Shown here one piece after another: positions 35,937-47,300 of a stretch of DNA of 64,000 bases; position 1 is the stretch's first letter, and each line of letters begins with the position of its first letter. Position numbers and translations under genes: made by a program. The notes under the pieces are model-generated. The model was not told the origin of the DNA and made no database searches. It worked only from the letters and a program-made list of their open reading frames with translations. The stretch comes from Caulifigura coniformis (lineage in GTDB: Bacteria > Planctomycetota > Planctomycetia > Planctomycetales > Planctomycetaceae), in the NCBI RefSeq assembly GCF_007745175.1, contig NZ_CP036271.1:1338154-1402153 (forward strand), in the 5' to 3' direction.

Positions 35937-37413
35937 CCTCGTCGAACAGTTCATCCATCATGCGGATCGCCCGAGGGCGGTAAAGAATCGCCGCGACGCT
36001 GGTGACGATCCCGACCGGCAGAACGCCGACGAGCTGAATGGACCAGTAGATTCCCATTCCGACCATCGACCGCAGGACCCCGCGTCCGTTGCTCAATTCC
36101 CGGAGCGACTCCAGGAAGAAGATCGGCGGGAGCGCATACGCGGCGACCACGGCGGCGAGCGCCCAGCCCATCCCGGCCAGCGGATCATTCCACATGAGCC
36201 CCAGGAAAATGAGCCCGGCAGCAATCCATCCTTCTGCGCGACGGACCGCCCCCCCACGCTTCCAGCCGTCATAGATCGCTTTCCCGCCAAGTGGGAGGAG
36301 CGCCAGTGATGAGATGGTGTTGTGCAGGCGCTCCAGGGACGAGCAGGTCGCCGGCGCCATTCCAGGCGCGGCGAACGCAAAGATCATCACGACGCTGACG
36401 GCGTACTGCATCGACTCGCTCAGCGATGGAAGAAACGTCAGACAAACCATCGCCACGACGATCGTCCAGGCGATGACGCGTTTCTTCTTTTGCGGAACGC
36501 AGTGGTACTCGGCCGCCTGCCACGCGAGAGCATCGTCCCAGACCCGGCGAGACGGTCTCGTCCCGGCGACGTTCCCCGGCCCGGTCGCCGGATCGACGTA
36601 CAGGGTTCGCCTCAGGAAGAACGTCGCAGCGACTCCCAGCATCAGGGGAATGGCGAGCGCCGCGGCCGCCTTCCATTGGCCCTCTGGAGTCGTCGGCCGG
36701 CTGAGCACGTAATTCAGCAGTGAGAGTTCCCTGAGGATGGTGGCGCTGTCGCGAATCGATTCAGGCACGGCATACTGGCGGGCCGTTGCAATCTGCACGG
36801 CGTACGACGGCAGGAAGAACAGGGCGTTGCCCAGGATCGTGAGGACGATGGACACCGTGGTGACGGTTCTCTCGAGCCGGCAGCCCCGGGCCAGAAACAG
36901 TGAGATCTGGGCATGCGCCAGCATGACGCCCGCGCAGATCACTTCCGCCCAGAGAATGTCAGCCATTGTCGCGCCGCGAGTGGCCATCACGAGCGAGTAC
37001 AAAGGCAGCCGCAACACCCAGATCGAGCCGTACGTCGCCGCGATGTGGAAGAGCCGGAAGCCGATCCATTGCCCGGGCGCCAGGCCCGCGACTTTCATCA
37101 GTTCGAGCATTCCAGAGACGCGGTCTTCCACCAGCCGCCCCGCAACCCAGGCGGGCACGAGGACGGCGATCGCGAAGTGCAGCAACTGAAGGGCCTGAAA
37201 AATCCGCTGGGGCCCGGTCGGCCCGCTGAAAATTCCAAGCGGATAGATGATCGCCAGCACGATCGCCAGGTACAGCGCACACACCAGCCAGAGCGTCCGA
37301 TGCCGCAGATCCCGCCGAGCGGTGCACTCAATCAGCGTCTGCATCGGCGTGCGCAGTGGACATCTCCCGGGGCTGGTGGTGGAGGCGTAGGACGGCGGAA
37401 TCGAAGTGGTCAC
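35923..37413 (-). CDS. ABC-2-like membrane permease, paired with the next gene
   Basis: A 496-residue polytopic membrane protein with about ten to twelve hydrophobic segments. The first helix is followed by a GRLVEDRVSGMLELMKVAGL stretch, which fits ABC-2-type exporter permeases (the coupling region that starts with an Arg-rich loop and a short helix). A second marker is DALAWQAAEYHC. The gene directly upstream is a paralogue with the same layout, so they may form a heterodimeric permease. No ATP-binding cassette gene lies nearby. Start uncertain: GTG 37413 or ATG 37344. Confidence 0.65.
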   Translation of the reverse strand: MTTSIPPSYASTTSPGRCPLRTPMQTLIECTARRDLRHRTLWLVCALYLAIVLAIIYPLGIFSGPTGPQRIFQALQLLHFAIAVLVPAWVAGRLVEDRVSGMLELMKVAGLAPGQWIGFRLFHIAATYGSIWVLRLPLYSLVMATRGATMADILWAEVICAGVMLAHAQISLFLARGCRLERTVTTVSIVLTILGNALFFLPSYAVQIATARQYAVPESIRDSATILRELSLLNYVLSRPTTPEGQWKAAAALAIPLMLGVAATFFLRRTLYVDPATGPGNVAGTRPSRRVWDDALAWQAAEYHCVPQKKKRVIAWTIVVAMVCLTFLPSLSESMQYAVSVVMIFAFAAPGMAPATCSSLERLHNTISSLALLPLGGKAIYDGWKRGGAVRRAEGWIAAGLIFLGLMWNDPLAGMGWALAAVVAAYALPPIFFLESLRELSNGRGVLRSMVGMGIYWSIQLVGVLPVGIVTSVAAILYRPRAIRMMDELFDEASAR

Positions 37414-37509
37414 ACGTCTCGACCAGTCGCTTGCGGCCGGCGAGTCCGGCCCTGCAGGTTCGCCCGGGACTTCTGAAAGGTGGGACGCGCCTGCAGGAGC
37501 GGGAACGTC

Positions 37510-39003
37510 TTAGCTCCGTTCGACAGTCCTCAGGAAGTAGTACGGGATCTGCCGCAGGATGATTCCGTGATAGACAAAGCCGAGCAGGCAGAACAGCCCC
37601 AGCCCGGCCCACAGGTTCGTGATCGCGCCAAAAAAAATGCTGACCGCCAGGAACGCGAAGCCGAGAGGAAAAATCCAGAGCGCAAGAGTCACAACGGCCC
37701 AGTCGAAACGGCAGAGTCCATTCAGAAAACCAAACGGCGCGCCAAGCGCAATCGCAAACAACAGTCCCAGCAGACCGGCCGCCGCAGGTCCCATGTTCCA
37801 CCAGATGAACGGCGCGGCCACCGCCGTAACGATGAATTCCGGAATCGAGATCCGGTTTCCGCCAGCCCGCCAGCTGTAGAAAATATCGAGCGGCTCCCGC
37901 GGGAGCAGAGCGAGCGTCGCCAGCGTCTGGTCGCGGATTTCGTACGCGAGACAGACACCGGCCTTCATGGATGCACTTGTCATCGCCCGGAAGCTGATCA
38001 TCAACGCCAGGAGTCCCGTTCCAATCGGAGGAAGCGCGAACTGGGCGATGCACAGACTCATGACCTGGAGGACCGTGAAAGCGATATTCGCATTCGTTCG
38101 CAGTCGGCCCCGGCGAAAATGGATGGCCCCGACCTGCCAGGACAGCGCTTCCCCAACGACGCGCCGTGGCGGGCGCCCACGAACGGACCCCGTTCGCGGG
38201 GAATCATCGGGAATCACGTTGAAAAATGACAGACGCCAGGCCACGCCGGCCGCCACAAGCGCCGCTCCGGCATGAACCAGCAGCGCCGGGGCCATTGAAA
38301 GCCAGTCACTCCAGTCGTCTGGCCGAAATCCGAGATGGACGGGCAACGACCACTGGCTGAAAACCATCGCCCACTCGTTGAGTCCATCGAGCAACCCGGA
38401 AGCCGGTCCGGTCGCCATTCGCAATGTCCGCATCAGCAGCCGCGGCGCAAAAAACGCCGCTTCCACGCCGATCAGCACGCTGGCGATCAGCATCAGCGCC
38501 GTCTGCGACGACCTGGCCACCTGCGAACACACAATCGCTGTCGTCCCGGCGAACGCCGTCAGCGTCCAGACGACGAGTTCGGCGGTCAGGAAATCGGCGA
38601 ACGTGACCCCGCCGAAATAATAGCAGCACACAGAAAGCGGCAGCCTCATCAGCGTCAGCGGTACAAGGTGAATCGCCATCGCTGTCAGCCGGAACGCCGT
38701 CAACGTTACCGGGCGGATGTTGGTCATCTGGACGGCCGCGAGAAATCCAGTGGCCCGCTCGTCCGCCGCCCGCGAAGCAAGCCAGGTGACGAGCAGCGCA
38801 TTCGCGAGCGCACTCAGGCACGCGCTGGCAGTCAGGAGGGCAGTCCCCGTCACGGGAAGGCCCATGCGTCCGCGGGACCACGCAAGGATTGCCAGCAGAA
38901 TCGGGCCGGCCACGAGAAGATAGGAGGCGCCGGTCAGCCAAATCAGCGGCCGCCGCGCATCAAACTGCGCCTGCCAATACAGGAGATAGAGCAGGCGCCT
39001 CAT
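37510..39003 (-). CDS. ABC-2-like membrane permease, paired with the previous gene
   Basis: A 497-residue polytopic membrane protein, paralogous to the next gene by layout and by the EALSWQVGAIHFRR and ADERATGFLAAVQM parts, matching DALAWQAAEYHC and EDRVSGMLELM. About ten or more hydrophobic segments. It is transcribed first, with about 96 bp between the two. ATP-binding subunit not visible in the window. The substrate is unknown. Confidence 0.65.
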   Translation of the reverse strand: MRRLLYLLYWQAQFDARRPLIWLTGASYLLVAGPILLAILAWSRGRMGLPVTGTALLTASACLSALANALLVTWLASRAADERATGFLAAVQMTNIRPVTLTAFRLTAMAIHLVPLTLMRLPLSVCCYYFGGVTFADFLTAELVVWTLTAFAGTTAIVCSQVARSSQTALMLIASVLIGVEAAFFAPRLLMRTLRMATGPASGLLDGLNEWAMVFSQWSLPVHLGFRPDDWSDWLSMAPALLVHAGAALVAAGVAWRLSFFNVIPDDSPRTGSVRGRPPRRVVGEALSWQVGAIHFRRGRLRTNANIAFTVLQVMSLCIAQFALPPIGTGLLALMISFRAMTSASMKAGVCLAYEIRDQTLATLALLPREPLDIFYSWRAGGNRISIPEFIVTAVAAPFIWWNMGPAAAGLLGLLFAIALGAPFGFLNGLCRFDWAVVTLALWIFPLGFAFLAVSIFFGAITNLWAGLGLFCLLGFVYHGIILRQIPYYFLRTVERS

Positions 39004-39083
39004 GGCATCGCCCCGATGACGACGGCTCCCGAGAGAGCCCGCGACGCGTGCCCCTGCACGCGTCGGCTGACTCCGGACCTACG

Positions 39084-40070
39084 TCAGGTCCCGATGATCT
39101 GCTTGATTTCGGCCGGCGAAATCACGTTTGCGAGCCGGGCACCCAGTTGAGACACGACGCGGGCCGCCGCGTGACTTGCCAGCCGTCCCGACTGCTTCCA
39201 CGAAAGCCCGTTCGTGATTCCATACAGGATGCCGGCGGCGTACATGTCCCCTGCCCCGGTGGTGTCGATCGCTTTCACTGCGACCCCTTCGATCGGAATC
39301 ACTTCCCCTTCGTGCATCAGGATCGATCCCTCCGCGCCAAGCGTCATGGCGACGTTCTCCGCGTGCTCGTGGATCGCCTGCGCACATTCGATCGGGTCGT
39401 GCAGGCCGGTCAGGGCTCGTGCCTCGTCGAGGTTGCAGAACAGCAGGTCGACCGGCCCTTCGATCAGCTCTCGAAACTGGTCCCGGAAGTACTGAATCAG
39501 GAACGGATCGGACACGGTGAACGCCACCTTGACTCCGTTCTTCTTCGCAAGCTCGATCACGCGCATGGCGGCCGAGCGGGTCGGCTCCCCTCCGAAGAGG
39601 TAGCCCTCGATGTACACGTACTTCGACTGACGGATCGCCGAGTCGTCAATGTCGTCCGCCTCCAGCTGCGCCGCGAGAGCCAGCGTCGTGAGCATGGTTC
39701 GCTGCGCATCGTCGGTGATCAGGATCACGGACGTTCCGGTCTGTCCGTCCACCGGATCCACGGCAAACTGCAGTCCGGCCTCCTGCATGTCGCGACGGAA
39801 AAAACCGCCGAGTTCATCGGTTCCCGTCTTGCCGGCGAAAACTCCCTTTCCGCCGAACTGCGCGATCCCCTGCATGGTGTTCGCGGCTGATCCGCCGGCG
39901 CACCTGGAGATCGTTCGCCCTTCCAGCGCCATCAGGATGTCCCGCTGCGCCGGCTGCTCGACCAGCGTCATGATCCCTTTGTGGTAACCGAGCTGGGACA
40001 GCAGCTCATCCGGAACATGCGCCTGGATATCGACCAGCGGATTGCCAACGCCATAAACATCAAACGACAT
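39084..40070 (-). CDS. Adenosine-kinase-like PfkB-family kinase
   Basis: A 328-residue PfkB kinase with N-terminal [17 protein letters not shown], the nucleotide-type insertion [14 protein letters not shown] and the C-terminal [12 protein letters not shown] with catalytic Asp275. The pattern [15 protein letters not shown] and CAGGSAANT is closest to adenosine kinase/sugar-kinase groups seen in planctomycetes and proteobacteria. I call it adenosine-kinase-like; the true phosphate acceptor is not certain. It follows the ABC-2-like pair in the same direction but has an 80-bp gap. Confidence 0.85.
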   Translation of the reverse strand: MSFDVYGVGNPLVDIQAHVPDELLSQLGYHKGIMTLVEQPAQRDILMALEGRTISRCAGGSAANTMQGIAQFGGKGVFAGKTGTDELGGFFRRDMQEAGLQFAVDPVDGQTGTSVILITDDAQRTMLTTLALAAQLEADDIDDSAIRQSKYVYIEGYLFGGEPTRSAAMRVIELAKKNGVKVAFTVSDPFLIQYFRDQFRELIEGPVDLLFCNLDEARALTGLHDPIECAQAIHEHAENVAMTLGAEGSILMHEGEVIPIEGVAVKAIDTTGAGDMYAAGILYGITNGLSWKQSGRLASHAAARVVSQLGARLANVISPAEIKQIIGT

Positions 40071-40213
40071 TCATCAACTCCAGAAGCCTGCTTTCGATGG
40101 GCCGACGCGCCGACGGGAAGGATTCTCACCGCCCGGGCGCGAAGAATTCAGAGAGTAGATAGGAAGCCGGCCGTTCGCACGCGCGCCCGGCGCTTTTCCC
40201 GCGGCGGAAGCAC

Positions 40214-41956
40214 TCAGGGGATCGACGCTTTGCCGCTGATCCGGGGATCGATTCCGCTCTCGGCGTCCCCGGTTTCCGGATTGAGCCAGATGCTGTGCGC
40301 ATCCCCCTGCCGGGCCACGCGGTCAAACGTGTGGCCCATGCCCTCCAGGATTTTCACGACGTCGGCGTGCTGCTGGTGGAATTTCGCTTCCGCGCGGATC
40401 TTGTCCGGAAACCACTGGTGATGGATGCGCGGCGCATCGACCGCTTCCTGGGCCGTCAACCCGAAGTCGATCATGCCAGTGATCACCTGCAGCACGGTGT
40501 TGATGATCGTGCGGCCTCCCGGGCTGCCGGTCACAAGCCAGGGTTTGCCGTCCTTCAGGACAATCGTCGGGCACATCGAGCTCAACATCCGCTTCCCGGG
40601 AGCCAGCAGGTTCGGCGCGGTTCCGATCCGGCCGGTCGAGTCGGTGACGCCCGGCATCCAGTTGAAGTCGTTCATTTCGTCATTGAGGATGAACCCCGCC
40701 CCCTTCGCGACCACTCGGCTCCCGAAGCTGCTCTCGAGCGTATAGGTCAGCGCGACGCACATCCCCTTTCCATCGACGACGGAAAAGTGGGTCGTGTGTT
40801 CACTCTCACCGGCCAGCTTGATGTCGCCGGCCAGTGTGCTGCTCGGCGTCGCCCTCGAGAGATCGATCCCTTTGGCCCATTCACGGGCATGTTCCTTGGA
40901 ATAGAAGTGCGTCGGGATTTCGGTGAAATCGGGGTCGCCGAGGTAGCGGGCGCGGTCGCGATAGGCGCGTTTCATGGCTTCCGCGAAGAGGTGCATCGTG
41001 CGGGGCGACCAGCGCTCGTCCCGCGCGAACTCGAAATTCTCGAGAATGTTGAGAATCGAGATCAGCGTGATCCCGCCGGAGCACGGCGGGGACATGCAGA
41101 CGAGATCGTAACCGCGGTATGTGCCTCGGACCGGTTCGCGCTGCTTCGCCTGGTAATTGGCCAGGTCCTCCGTCGTGATGATCCCATCGAACCTTTTCAT
41201 CTCCGCGGCGATCAATTCGGCCGTTTCTCCCTTGTAGAAGCCGTCGACGCCGCGATCGCGGACCCGTTCAAGCGACCTGGCAAGATCGGGCTGCTGCAGC
41301 CGGTCGCCAGTCTTCCAGTCGCCGCCGCCCGGCTTGTCGAACACGCGGTGGAGTTCGGCGTGCTCAGGTCCGGTCGAGTCCTTCAGCAGTTCGCTGATCT
41401 GTGAGGCGTTCGCCTGGTCAAGTTCGAAACCGTTCGCGGCAAGTTTGACGGCCGGATCGACGAGTTCCTTCCAGGGCTTCGTTCCCAGCTTCTCGTGCGC
41501 GAGCGCAAGGCCGCTGACCGTACCGGGAACGCCGACGCGGCGATGGGCTGAACGCCCCGCGGGATTGACGAACATCTCCTGTGTCGCCGCAGCCGGGGCC
41601 TTCTCCCGGAAGTCGAACGCCATGGGCGGCCGGCCGTCGCCCGGCCAAACCACCATGAAACCGCCGCCGCCGATGTTCCCGGCCGCCGGATAGGTGGCCG
41701 CAAGCGCGAACGCAGTTGCAATCGCGGCATCCACGGCGTTCCCACCCTGCTTGAGGACGGCGGCGCCGGCGTCGGAGGCAGGGCCGCTGACGGAAACGAC
41801 CATCCCCCGGGACGACTTCACGATGTCGTGAGTCGGCCGGTGCTGCGCCTGGGCCAGCGCTCCCTGAAGAATCACGGCGGCGAGCGTGAACGCCACGGCA
41901 GCCGCGCGAAATCGTGACGGCGAGGAGGAAGGAACGTCGGTGTGATCGTCGAACAT
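40214..41956 (-). CDS. ggt: Gamma-glutamyltransferase
   Basis: Glutathione hydrolase/gamma-glutamyltranspeptidase, 580 residues with an N-terminal hydrophobic signal (FRAAAVAFTLAAVILQGALA, about 16-35) for export. Family landmarks: GGNAVDAAIATAFAL, GNIGGGGFMVVW, the maturation/catalytic site around Thr388 in HTTHFSVVD, SSMCPTIVLKDGKPWLVTGSPGG and a C-terminal small-subunit core. The precursor should cut itself at that Thr into large and small subunits. ATG 41956 begins the signal region. Upstream, separated by about 95 bp, is glgX on the same strand. Confidence 0.94.
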   Translation of the reverse strand: MFDDHTDVPSSSPSRFRAAAVAFTLAAVILQGALAQAQHRPTHDIVKSSRGMVVSVSGPASDAGAAVLKQGGNAVDAAIATAFALAATYPAAGNIGGGGFMVVWPGDGRPPMAFDFREKAPAAATQEMFVNPAGRSAHRRVGVPGTVSGLALAHEKLGTKPWKELVDPAVKLAANGFELDQANASQISELLKDSTGPEHAELHRVFDKPGGGDWKTGDRLQQPDLARSLERVRDRGVDGFYKGETAELIAAEMKRFDGIITTEDLANYQAKQREPVRGTYRGYDLVCMSPPCSGGITLISILNILENFEFARDERWSPRTMHLFAEAMKRAYRDRARYLGDPDFTEIPTHFYSKEHAREWAKGIDLSRATPSSTLAGDIKLAGESEHTTHFSVVDGKGMCVALTYTLESSFGSRVVAKGAGFILNDEMNDFNWMPGVTDSTGRIGTAPNLLAPGKRMLSSMCPTIVLKDGKPWLVTGSPGGRTIINTVLQVITGMIDFGLTAQEAVDAPRIHHQWFPDKIRAEAKFHQQHADVVKILEGMGHTFDRVARQGDAHSIWLNPETGDAESGIDPRISGKASIP

Positions 41957-42051
41957 GGAGCTTCGGCGGTGCTGAAGTCGGAGGGAGCCGACAGGACATT
42001 TCGTGACCATCGTCACGGAGCGGCGCATGCGTCCTGCCAGCCGCCGCATCT

Positions 42052-44304
42052 TCACGACTTCTTCTTCGCCCTGCCAGCCGGCGCAATGCTCACCGAAGGA
42101 GGAGGCTCGGGCGATGGGGGCGGCGCCGTGGTGACTTCGGTCGCAACGTGTCTGGAGGCCTCGACCTTCTTGTTCCCGTTGGTTGGCGGGGGAATCAGCT
42201 TGAGGACCGCGAGCGAACGCCCCTGCAAAGGGTAGTCGGACCCCGATTTCAGCGACTGGGCGTCGGCCGGGAGGTGGAACGTATCGAGCAGCGCGGCCCA
42301 CGTCCCCTTCTTCTCGACTGCTGGCAACTTGAAGGAAATCTTCTCGTGGTGCGCGTTGAGCAGCAGCAGCATGCTTTCTCCGACGATCGGTTCCCCGCGC
42401 TCGTTCATCTCCCCGATCATGTCGCCATCGAGATAGAGCCCCAGGCACTTCACGAAGCCGGCGGTCCAGGCTTCATCGTCCATGGGCTTTCCATCGGGCG
42501 AATACCAGGCGATGTCCTTCTGCTCCTGTCCGCGGATCGATCGCCCCTGGAAGAACTTCTGCCGCTGGAAGACCGGGTTCTTCTTCCGCAGTGCGATCAC
42601 GCTGCGAGTGAATGCGAGAAGATCCTGCTCGGCCTCATTCAGCTCCCAATCGAGCCAGGTGAGCTCGGAATCCTGGCAGTAGGTGTTGTTGTTGCCCGAC
42701 TGCGATTTGGCGATTTCGTCGCCGGCCAGCAGCATCGGAACCCCCTGCGACAGCAGCAGCGTCGCGAGGAAATTGCGCCGCTGGCGGGCGCGCAGGGTCA
42801 GGATCTCCGGGTTGGTCGTCGGACCTTCCTCGCCGCAGTTCCAGCTCATGTTGTTGTCAGAGCCGTCGCGATTGTCTTCGCCGTTGGCGGCGTTGTGCTT
42901 CTGGTTGTAGCTGACGAGATCGTTGAGCGTGAAACCGTCGTGGCAGGTGACGAAATTGACGCTCGCATACGGCCGTCGACTGCTCCACTCGTAGAGGTCA
43001 CTCGAGCCGCACAGCCGCGTGGCGAATTCGTTGGCCGTACCGCCGTCCCCCTTCCAGAACTGGCGGACGCAGTCGCGGTACTTTCCGTTCCATTCCGACC
43101 ACAACGACGGGAAGTTGCCGACCTGGTAGCCCCCGTCGCCGAGGTCCCACGGTTCGGCGATCAGTTTCACCTGCGAGAGGATCGGGTCCTGGTGGATGAT
43201 GTCGAAGAACGCGCCCAGTCGATCGACTTCATACAGTTCGCGGGCGAGCGTGCTGGCGAGGTCGAACCGGAATCCGTCGACGTGCATCTCCGTGACCCAG
43301 TAGCGGAGGCTGTCCATGATGAACTGCAGCACCCGCGGCTGGTTCATTCGGAATGTGTTTCCGCAGCCGGTGAAATCCATGTAGTACCGCGGGTCCTGCG
43401 CCGTGCGGTAATAGCCAAGGTTGTCGATGCCGCGCCACGAGAGCGTCGGCCCCATCTGGTTGCCTTCGCAGGTGTGGTTGTAAACCACGTCGAGAATCAC
43501 CTCGAGCCCGGCGGAATGCAGCGCGCGAACCATCGATTTGAACTCGCGGATCGTCTCGTCCGACGTGCCGGCCGAGGAGTAGCGGGTGTCCGGCGCAAAA
43601 AACGCCAGCGTGTTGTACCCCCAGTAATTGGTCAGCCCGTTTTCGACGAGGTGCCGATCGTCGAGGCGATGGTACACAGGGAGGAGTTCGATGGCCGTTA
43701 CGCCGAGCGATTTCAAATGCTCGATCGACGCCTCGCAGGCGAGCCCCGCGTAAGTCCCCCGGAGATGCTCGGGAATATCAGGATGCATCCTGGTGAGGCC
43801 TTTGACATGAGCCTCGTAGATGATCGTTTCATGCCACGGAGTCCGCGGCGGGCGGTCGTCACCCCACGTGAACGCGGTGTCGACCACGCGCCCCAGGGGC
43901 GCGAACGGAGCGCTGTCCTGTTCATCCTTCGAAAGATCCGCGGCCTCGTCTCCGACCTTGTAGCTGAACAATGCATCGTCCCAACGCACATCGCGGCCGA
44001 TGGCCCGCGCATACGGATCGAGCAGGATCTTATTCTCGTTGAACCGGTGTCCTTTCGAAGGGTCGTACGGACCGTAAACGCGGTAGCCGTACAACTGCCC
44101 GGGCTTCACATCCGGCAGGTAACAATGCCAGACCATGTCCTTGCGCTCGGTCAGTCGAATGCGGGCCGACTCTTCAGTCGCATCGGGCGCATCGAACAGG
44201 CAGAGATCAACCGCTTCCGCATTCTCGGAGAACAGCGCGAAATTCACGCCGCTTCCGTCCCATGTGGCGCCAAGTGGATAGGGCCGCCCTTGCCAGACTC
44301 GCAT
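42052..44304 (-). CDS. glgX: Glycogen debranching enzyme GlgX (isoamylase type)
   Basis: A 750-residue GH13 debranching enzyme that hydrolyses alpha-1,6 branches of phosphorylase-limited glycogen. The N-terminal CBM48-type part starts MRVWQGRPYPLGATWDG. The four GH13 regions are visible as DVVYNHT, GFRFDLAS (nucleophile Asp), LIAEPWD (acid/base Glu) and FVTCHDG. The last ~35 residues (APPPSPEPPPS ... AGRAKKKS) form a Pro-rich basic tail not usual for GlgX. It is the last gene of the treZ-GH133-treY-glgX run; the gap to treY is 49 bp. Confidence 0.94.
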   Translation of the reverse strand: MRVWQGRPYPLGATWDGSGVNFALFSENAEAVDLCLFDAPDATEESARIRLTERKDMVWHCYLPDVKPGQLYGYRVYGPYDPSKGHRFNENKILLDPYARAIGRDVRWDDALFSYKVGDEAADLSKDEQDSAPFAPLGRVVDTAFTWGDDRPPRTPWHETIIYEAHVKGLTRMHPDIPEHLRGTYAGLACEASIEHLKSLGVTAIELLPVYHRLDDRHLVENGLTNYWGYNTLAFFAPDTRYSSAGTSDETIREFKSMVRALHSAGLEVILDVVYNHTCEGNQMGPTLSWRGIDNLGYYRTAQDPRYYMDFTGCGNTFRMNQPRVLQFIMDSLRYWVTEMHVDGFRFDLASTLARELYEVDRLGAFFDIIHQDPILSQVKLIAEPWDLGDGGYQVGNFPSLWSEWNGKYRDCVRQFWKGDGGTANEFATRLCGSSDLYEWSSRRPYASVNFVTCHDGFTLNDLVSYNQKHNAANGEDNRDGSDNNMSWNCGEEGPTTNPEILTLRARQRRNFLATLLLSQGVPMLLAGDEIAKSQSGNNNTYCQDSELTWLDWELNEAEQDLLAFTRSVIALRKKNPVFQRQKFFQGRSIRGQEQKDIAWYSPDGKPMDDEAWTAGFVKCLGLYLDGDMIGEMNERGEPIVGESMLLLLNAHHEKISFKLPAVEKKGTWAALLDTFHLPADAQSLKSGSDYPLQGRSLAVLKLIPPPTNGNKKVEASRHVATEVTTAPPPSPEPPPSVSIAPAGRAKKKS

Positions 44305-44353
44305 ACTTCACTCCGCAGAGGTCAATCTCTGTGTCAATCGATTTCAGAGGGCA

Positions 44354-47300
44354 TCATTGCCACGGAAGAGTCGCTGCAGTCAATGCCGCGACAGGAAAAT
44401 CCTCGAGCGCCTCGGCCACTGGAATCCGGCCGTTGGTGACGGTGGTACGTGCCCCCGTGAACTGGTTGACAATCTCAACCGGCAGCGCGTCGCCGACCAC
44501 AACCCGCGTTTCACCCCAGAACTCCCGGCCGCACGGAGGGCGCTGCTCCGTCCCGCGCAGTCGGTGAATCAATCGCGGAGCAATCACGACGAGCGACTGC
44601 CCGGGGGACTGCCGGGCCCGCCTTGCAAACGCGATGACATGCTCGGCGAACTCACCCTCCACCGCGAGCGGAATGTACTCACCGCCGAGGAAAATGTCGG
44701 GCTGCCGGCTTCGAAGTGTGAGCAGTGTCGTCGTGATCAACAGCTTCAGTCGCGGGTCTCGGGGCCCGCGGGCAAGGGCCCGGCAAAGGGCCAGTCGCGC
44801 CGTTCCATCGCCGGATGTCGCCTGCACTTCCCCAAGCAACTGTCGCCGCAGCTCGTAGTCGACGGGACGCCGATTGTCGGGGTCGACCAGGCTGAAATCC
44901 CAGAGTTCCTGTCCCTGGTAGACATCCGGAATTCCGGGAGCCGCAAGTTTGAGCGCGACCTGAGAGGCGGAATTGTAGAGTCCGCTGTCGATGACCGACT
45001 CGTGGAACGCCGCGAAGTCGCCGAGGAACCGCGCGTTGGAGGAGTCGAGCACTTCGGCGACAAATGCCTGCACGGCGTCGTCGTACGCGGCGTTCGGGCT
45101 GATCCAGCTGGTATTCAGCTTCGCTTCCCGGGTCGCCTTCTGCATGTAGCGCTGCAGTCGATCGACGAGCGCCGCCAGTTCCTCCTCGCCCGGCGGAGTC
45201 ACCGGCCACGCCCCAAGCAGCGACTGATAAAACAGCCACTCGTCATTGCGGCTGGGGGCCGGCTGGCCGTCGACGTCGCGGTGGAACTTCTTGTTCACGC
45301 GAGACCAGCGCGAGACGGCCTTCTGCCATTCGCCGGGAATCTCCGACAACACGTTGATCCGGGCGCGGACGTCTTCACTGCGTTTGGTGTCGTGCGTCGA
45401 TGTCGCCAGCATCGTGTTGGGCCATTCCTGGCGGCGGGCGACGTTCTGCCGGTGGAACTCCGAGACCGATTGAACGGCATGGGCCGGCTCGCCCCCCACC
45501 TCTTCGAGAGACACCAGCGGCACGAAGCGGTAGAAGGCGGTGTCTTCGACCCCCTTCGCCATGACCGGGCTGCTGACCTGCTGGAACCGCCCGATGAAGA
45601 AATCGCGTTCCTCAATTCCTCGTTCATCAAGAACCGGGGGCTGTTCAAGCAGCAGTACGTCGCGGACGAACTGGATCACCGATTCATCGACAGCCGGGTT
45701 CCGGCGCCGGGCCTGGGCGGCCGCAAGCTGGACGACGCGCCGGTCACGCTCGGAAACGACTCCCCGGCGGATATAGGACCGATAGACAGCGAAGCTGGCG
45801 ATGATCTCCCGGATCGCGGAACGGATCGACTGCAGCGTGTAATCGCGCGTAATGCGGTGGCGATTCGACAGTCGATCGAGCCGATGCGCGAGCAACGCGA
45901 CTTCGCTCTGCATGGCGGCGCTCAGGATCAGCCGCTTCGTGTGGTAGATGATGTCGCGAAGGTCTTCCTCCTGATCGATGTACCTCATCCAGGATCGTTC
46001 GATCTTGTGGAGCCCTTCGGCATCAACGAACAGTCCGTTCAGGTGGTTCAGGAAGTCGTAGCCGGTCGTTCCTTCCACGGGCCAGTGCGGGGGCAATGGT
46101 TCGTCGGCCCCGAGGATTTTCTCCACGACGACGAACAGCGGCTTCGCTTTCGTGCTGTGCGGGCCGGCGCCGTGATCCTCTCCACGCGATTCGGTCGACA
46201 ATCCGAACAGTCCCGCCGGATCGGGCCCGCCCAGGTCCCCCCTCAATCTGAGGAGCACCGCGTGTTCGAGCCGCGCCAGCGATTCGGAATCGCCGGCCTC
46301 GGCCTGCTCAAACTGGCGCCGGACGATGAGACGAAGCAGTGTCCACTGAAGTCTCCACAGGTATTCCGTCGGATCGAACAGGCCATCGACATGATCGATG
46401 CGGAATCCGTTGACGTCGCCTCGCAGAAGCATCTCGAACGGCAGGCGATGCGTCGCGTCGAAAACGTCCAGATGTTCGGTGCAGACGGCGGCAAGCTCGG
46501 TGACGTCGAAGAATCGGCGATAGTTCAGTTCGTCCGATCCGGCCTTCCAGAGCACCAGTCGATAAACCTGCGATTCCAGCAGACGATCCAGCAGGTCGAA
46601 TGACTCCGGCTTGCCTGGATCACCATTGATGGTCGCGACATTTTCTTCGATGAAGAGGCGGATCTCGGGCGACTCTTCCACGACACGCTGCAGGCGTGCC
46701 TGTAAGACGACCTGTTCGCGCCGGCGTTCCTCAATCTTCTCCGGAAGCGTTTCCTCGCAGGACGGAAGATACTGCAGCCCGCGGAGAATCGACTGCAGTT
46801 CGAGCAGCGGCAGCGATTCGGCTCCCAGCTTCTCCGTAAGCGCATCGATCCCCGGCTCGAGAACCTGCACCCATGTGCGGATCTCCAGTGGCAGGCGTCG
46901 TTCGTAGACCTGGACGTAGAACCGGCCGTTGTCGAACACGATCGGCAGTTGCCCCGCTTCCAGCATCTTGCCGTAAAGCTCGCCGAGAACCGGCAGGAGC
47001 ACTCGGTTTCGCAGCTCCCGTTTGACCGGTCGCCAGTCGATGTCGAAATAGTGCGCATAGGCCGAGGCAGGTCCGTTTGCGAGAACGTCGCGCCACCAGC
47101 GGTTCGCGTCGGCCGCGACGCTCATGTGGTTCGGAACGATGTCCAGAATCTGGCCCAGGCCGTTCGTCTTCAGCGCCTGGACGTATTCGGCATATTCCTC
47201 ATCTGTTCCGAGTTCGTCGTTCAGGCGCGTGTGATCGACGACGTCGTATCCGTGCGTGCTCCCTGCCCCGGACTTGAGAACCGGCGAAGAATAGACATGG

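Noticed and set aside
40071-40213. Possible hairpin/terminator between the kinase and ggt genes
   Set aside because: No convincing inverted repeat with a T-tract was found.
42148-46603. Long + strand open frames opposite glgX and treY
   Set aside because: Complementary shadows of GH13 genes; biased composition (Arg, Val, Glu) and no motif.
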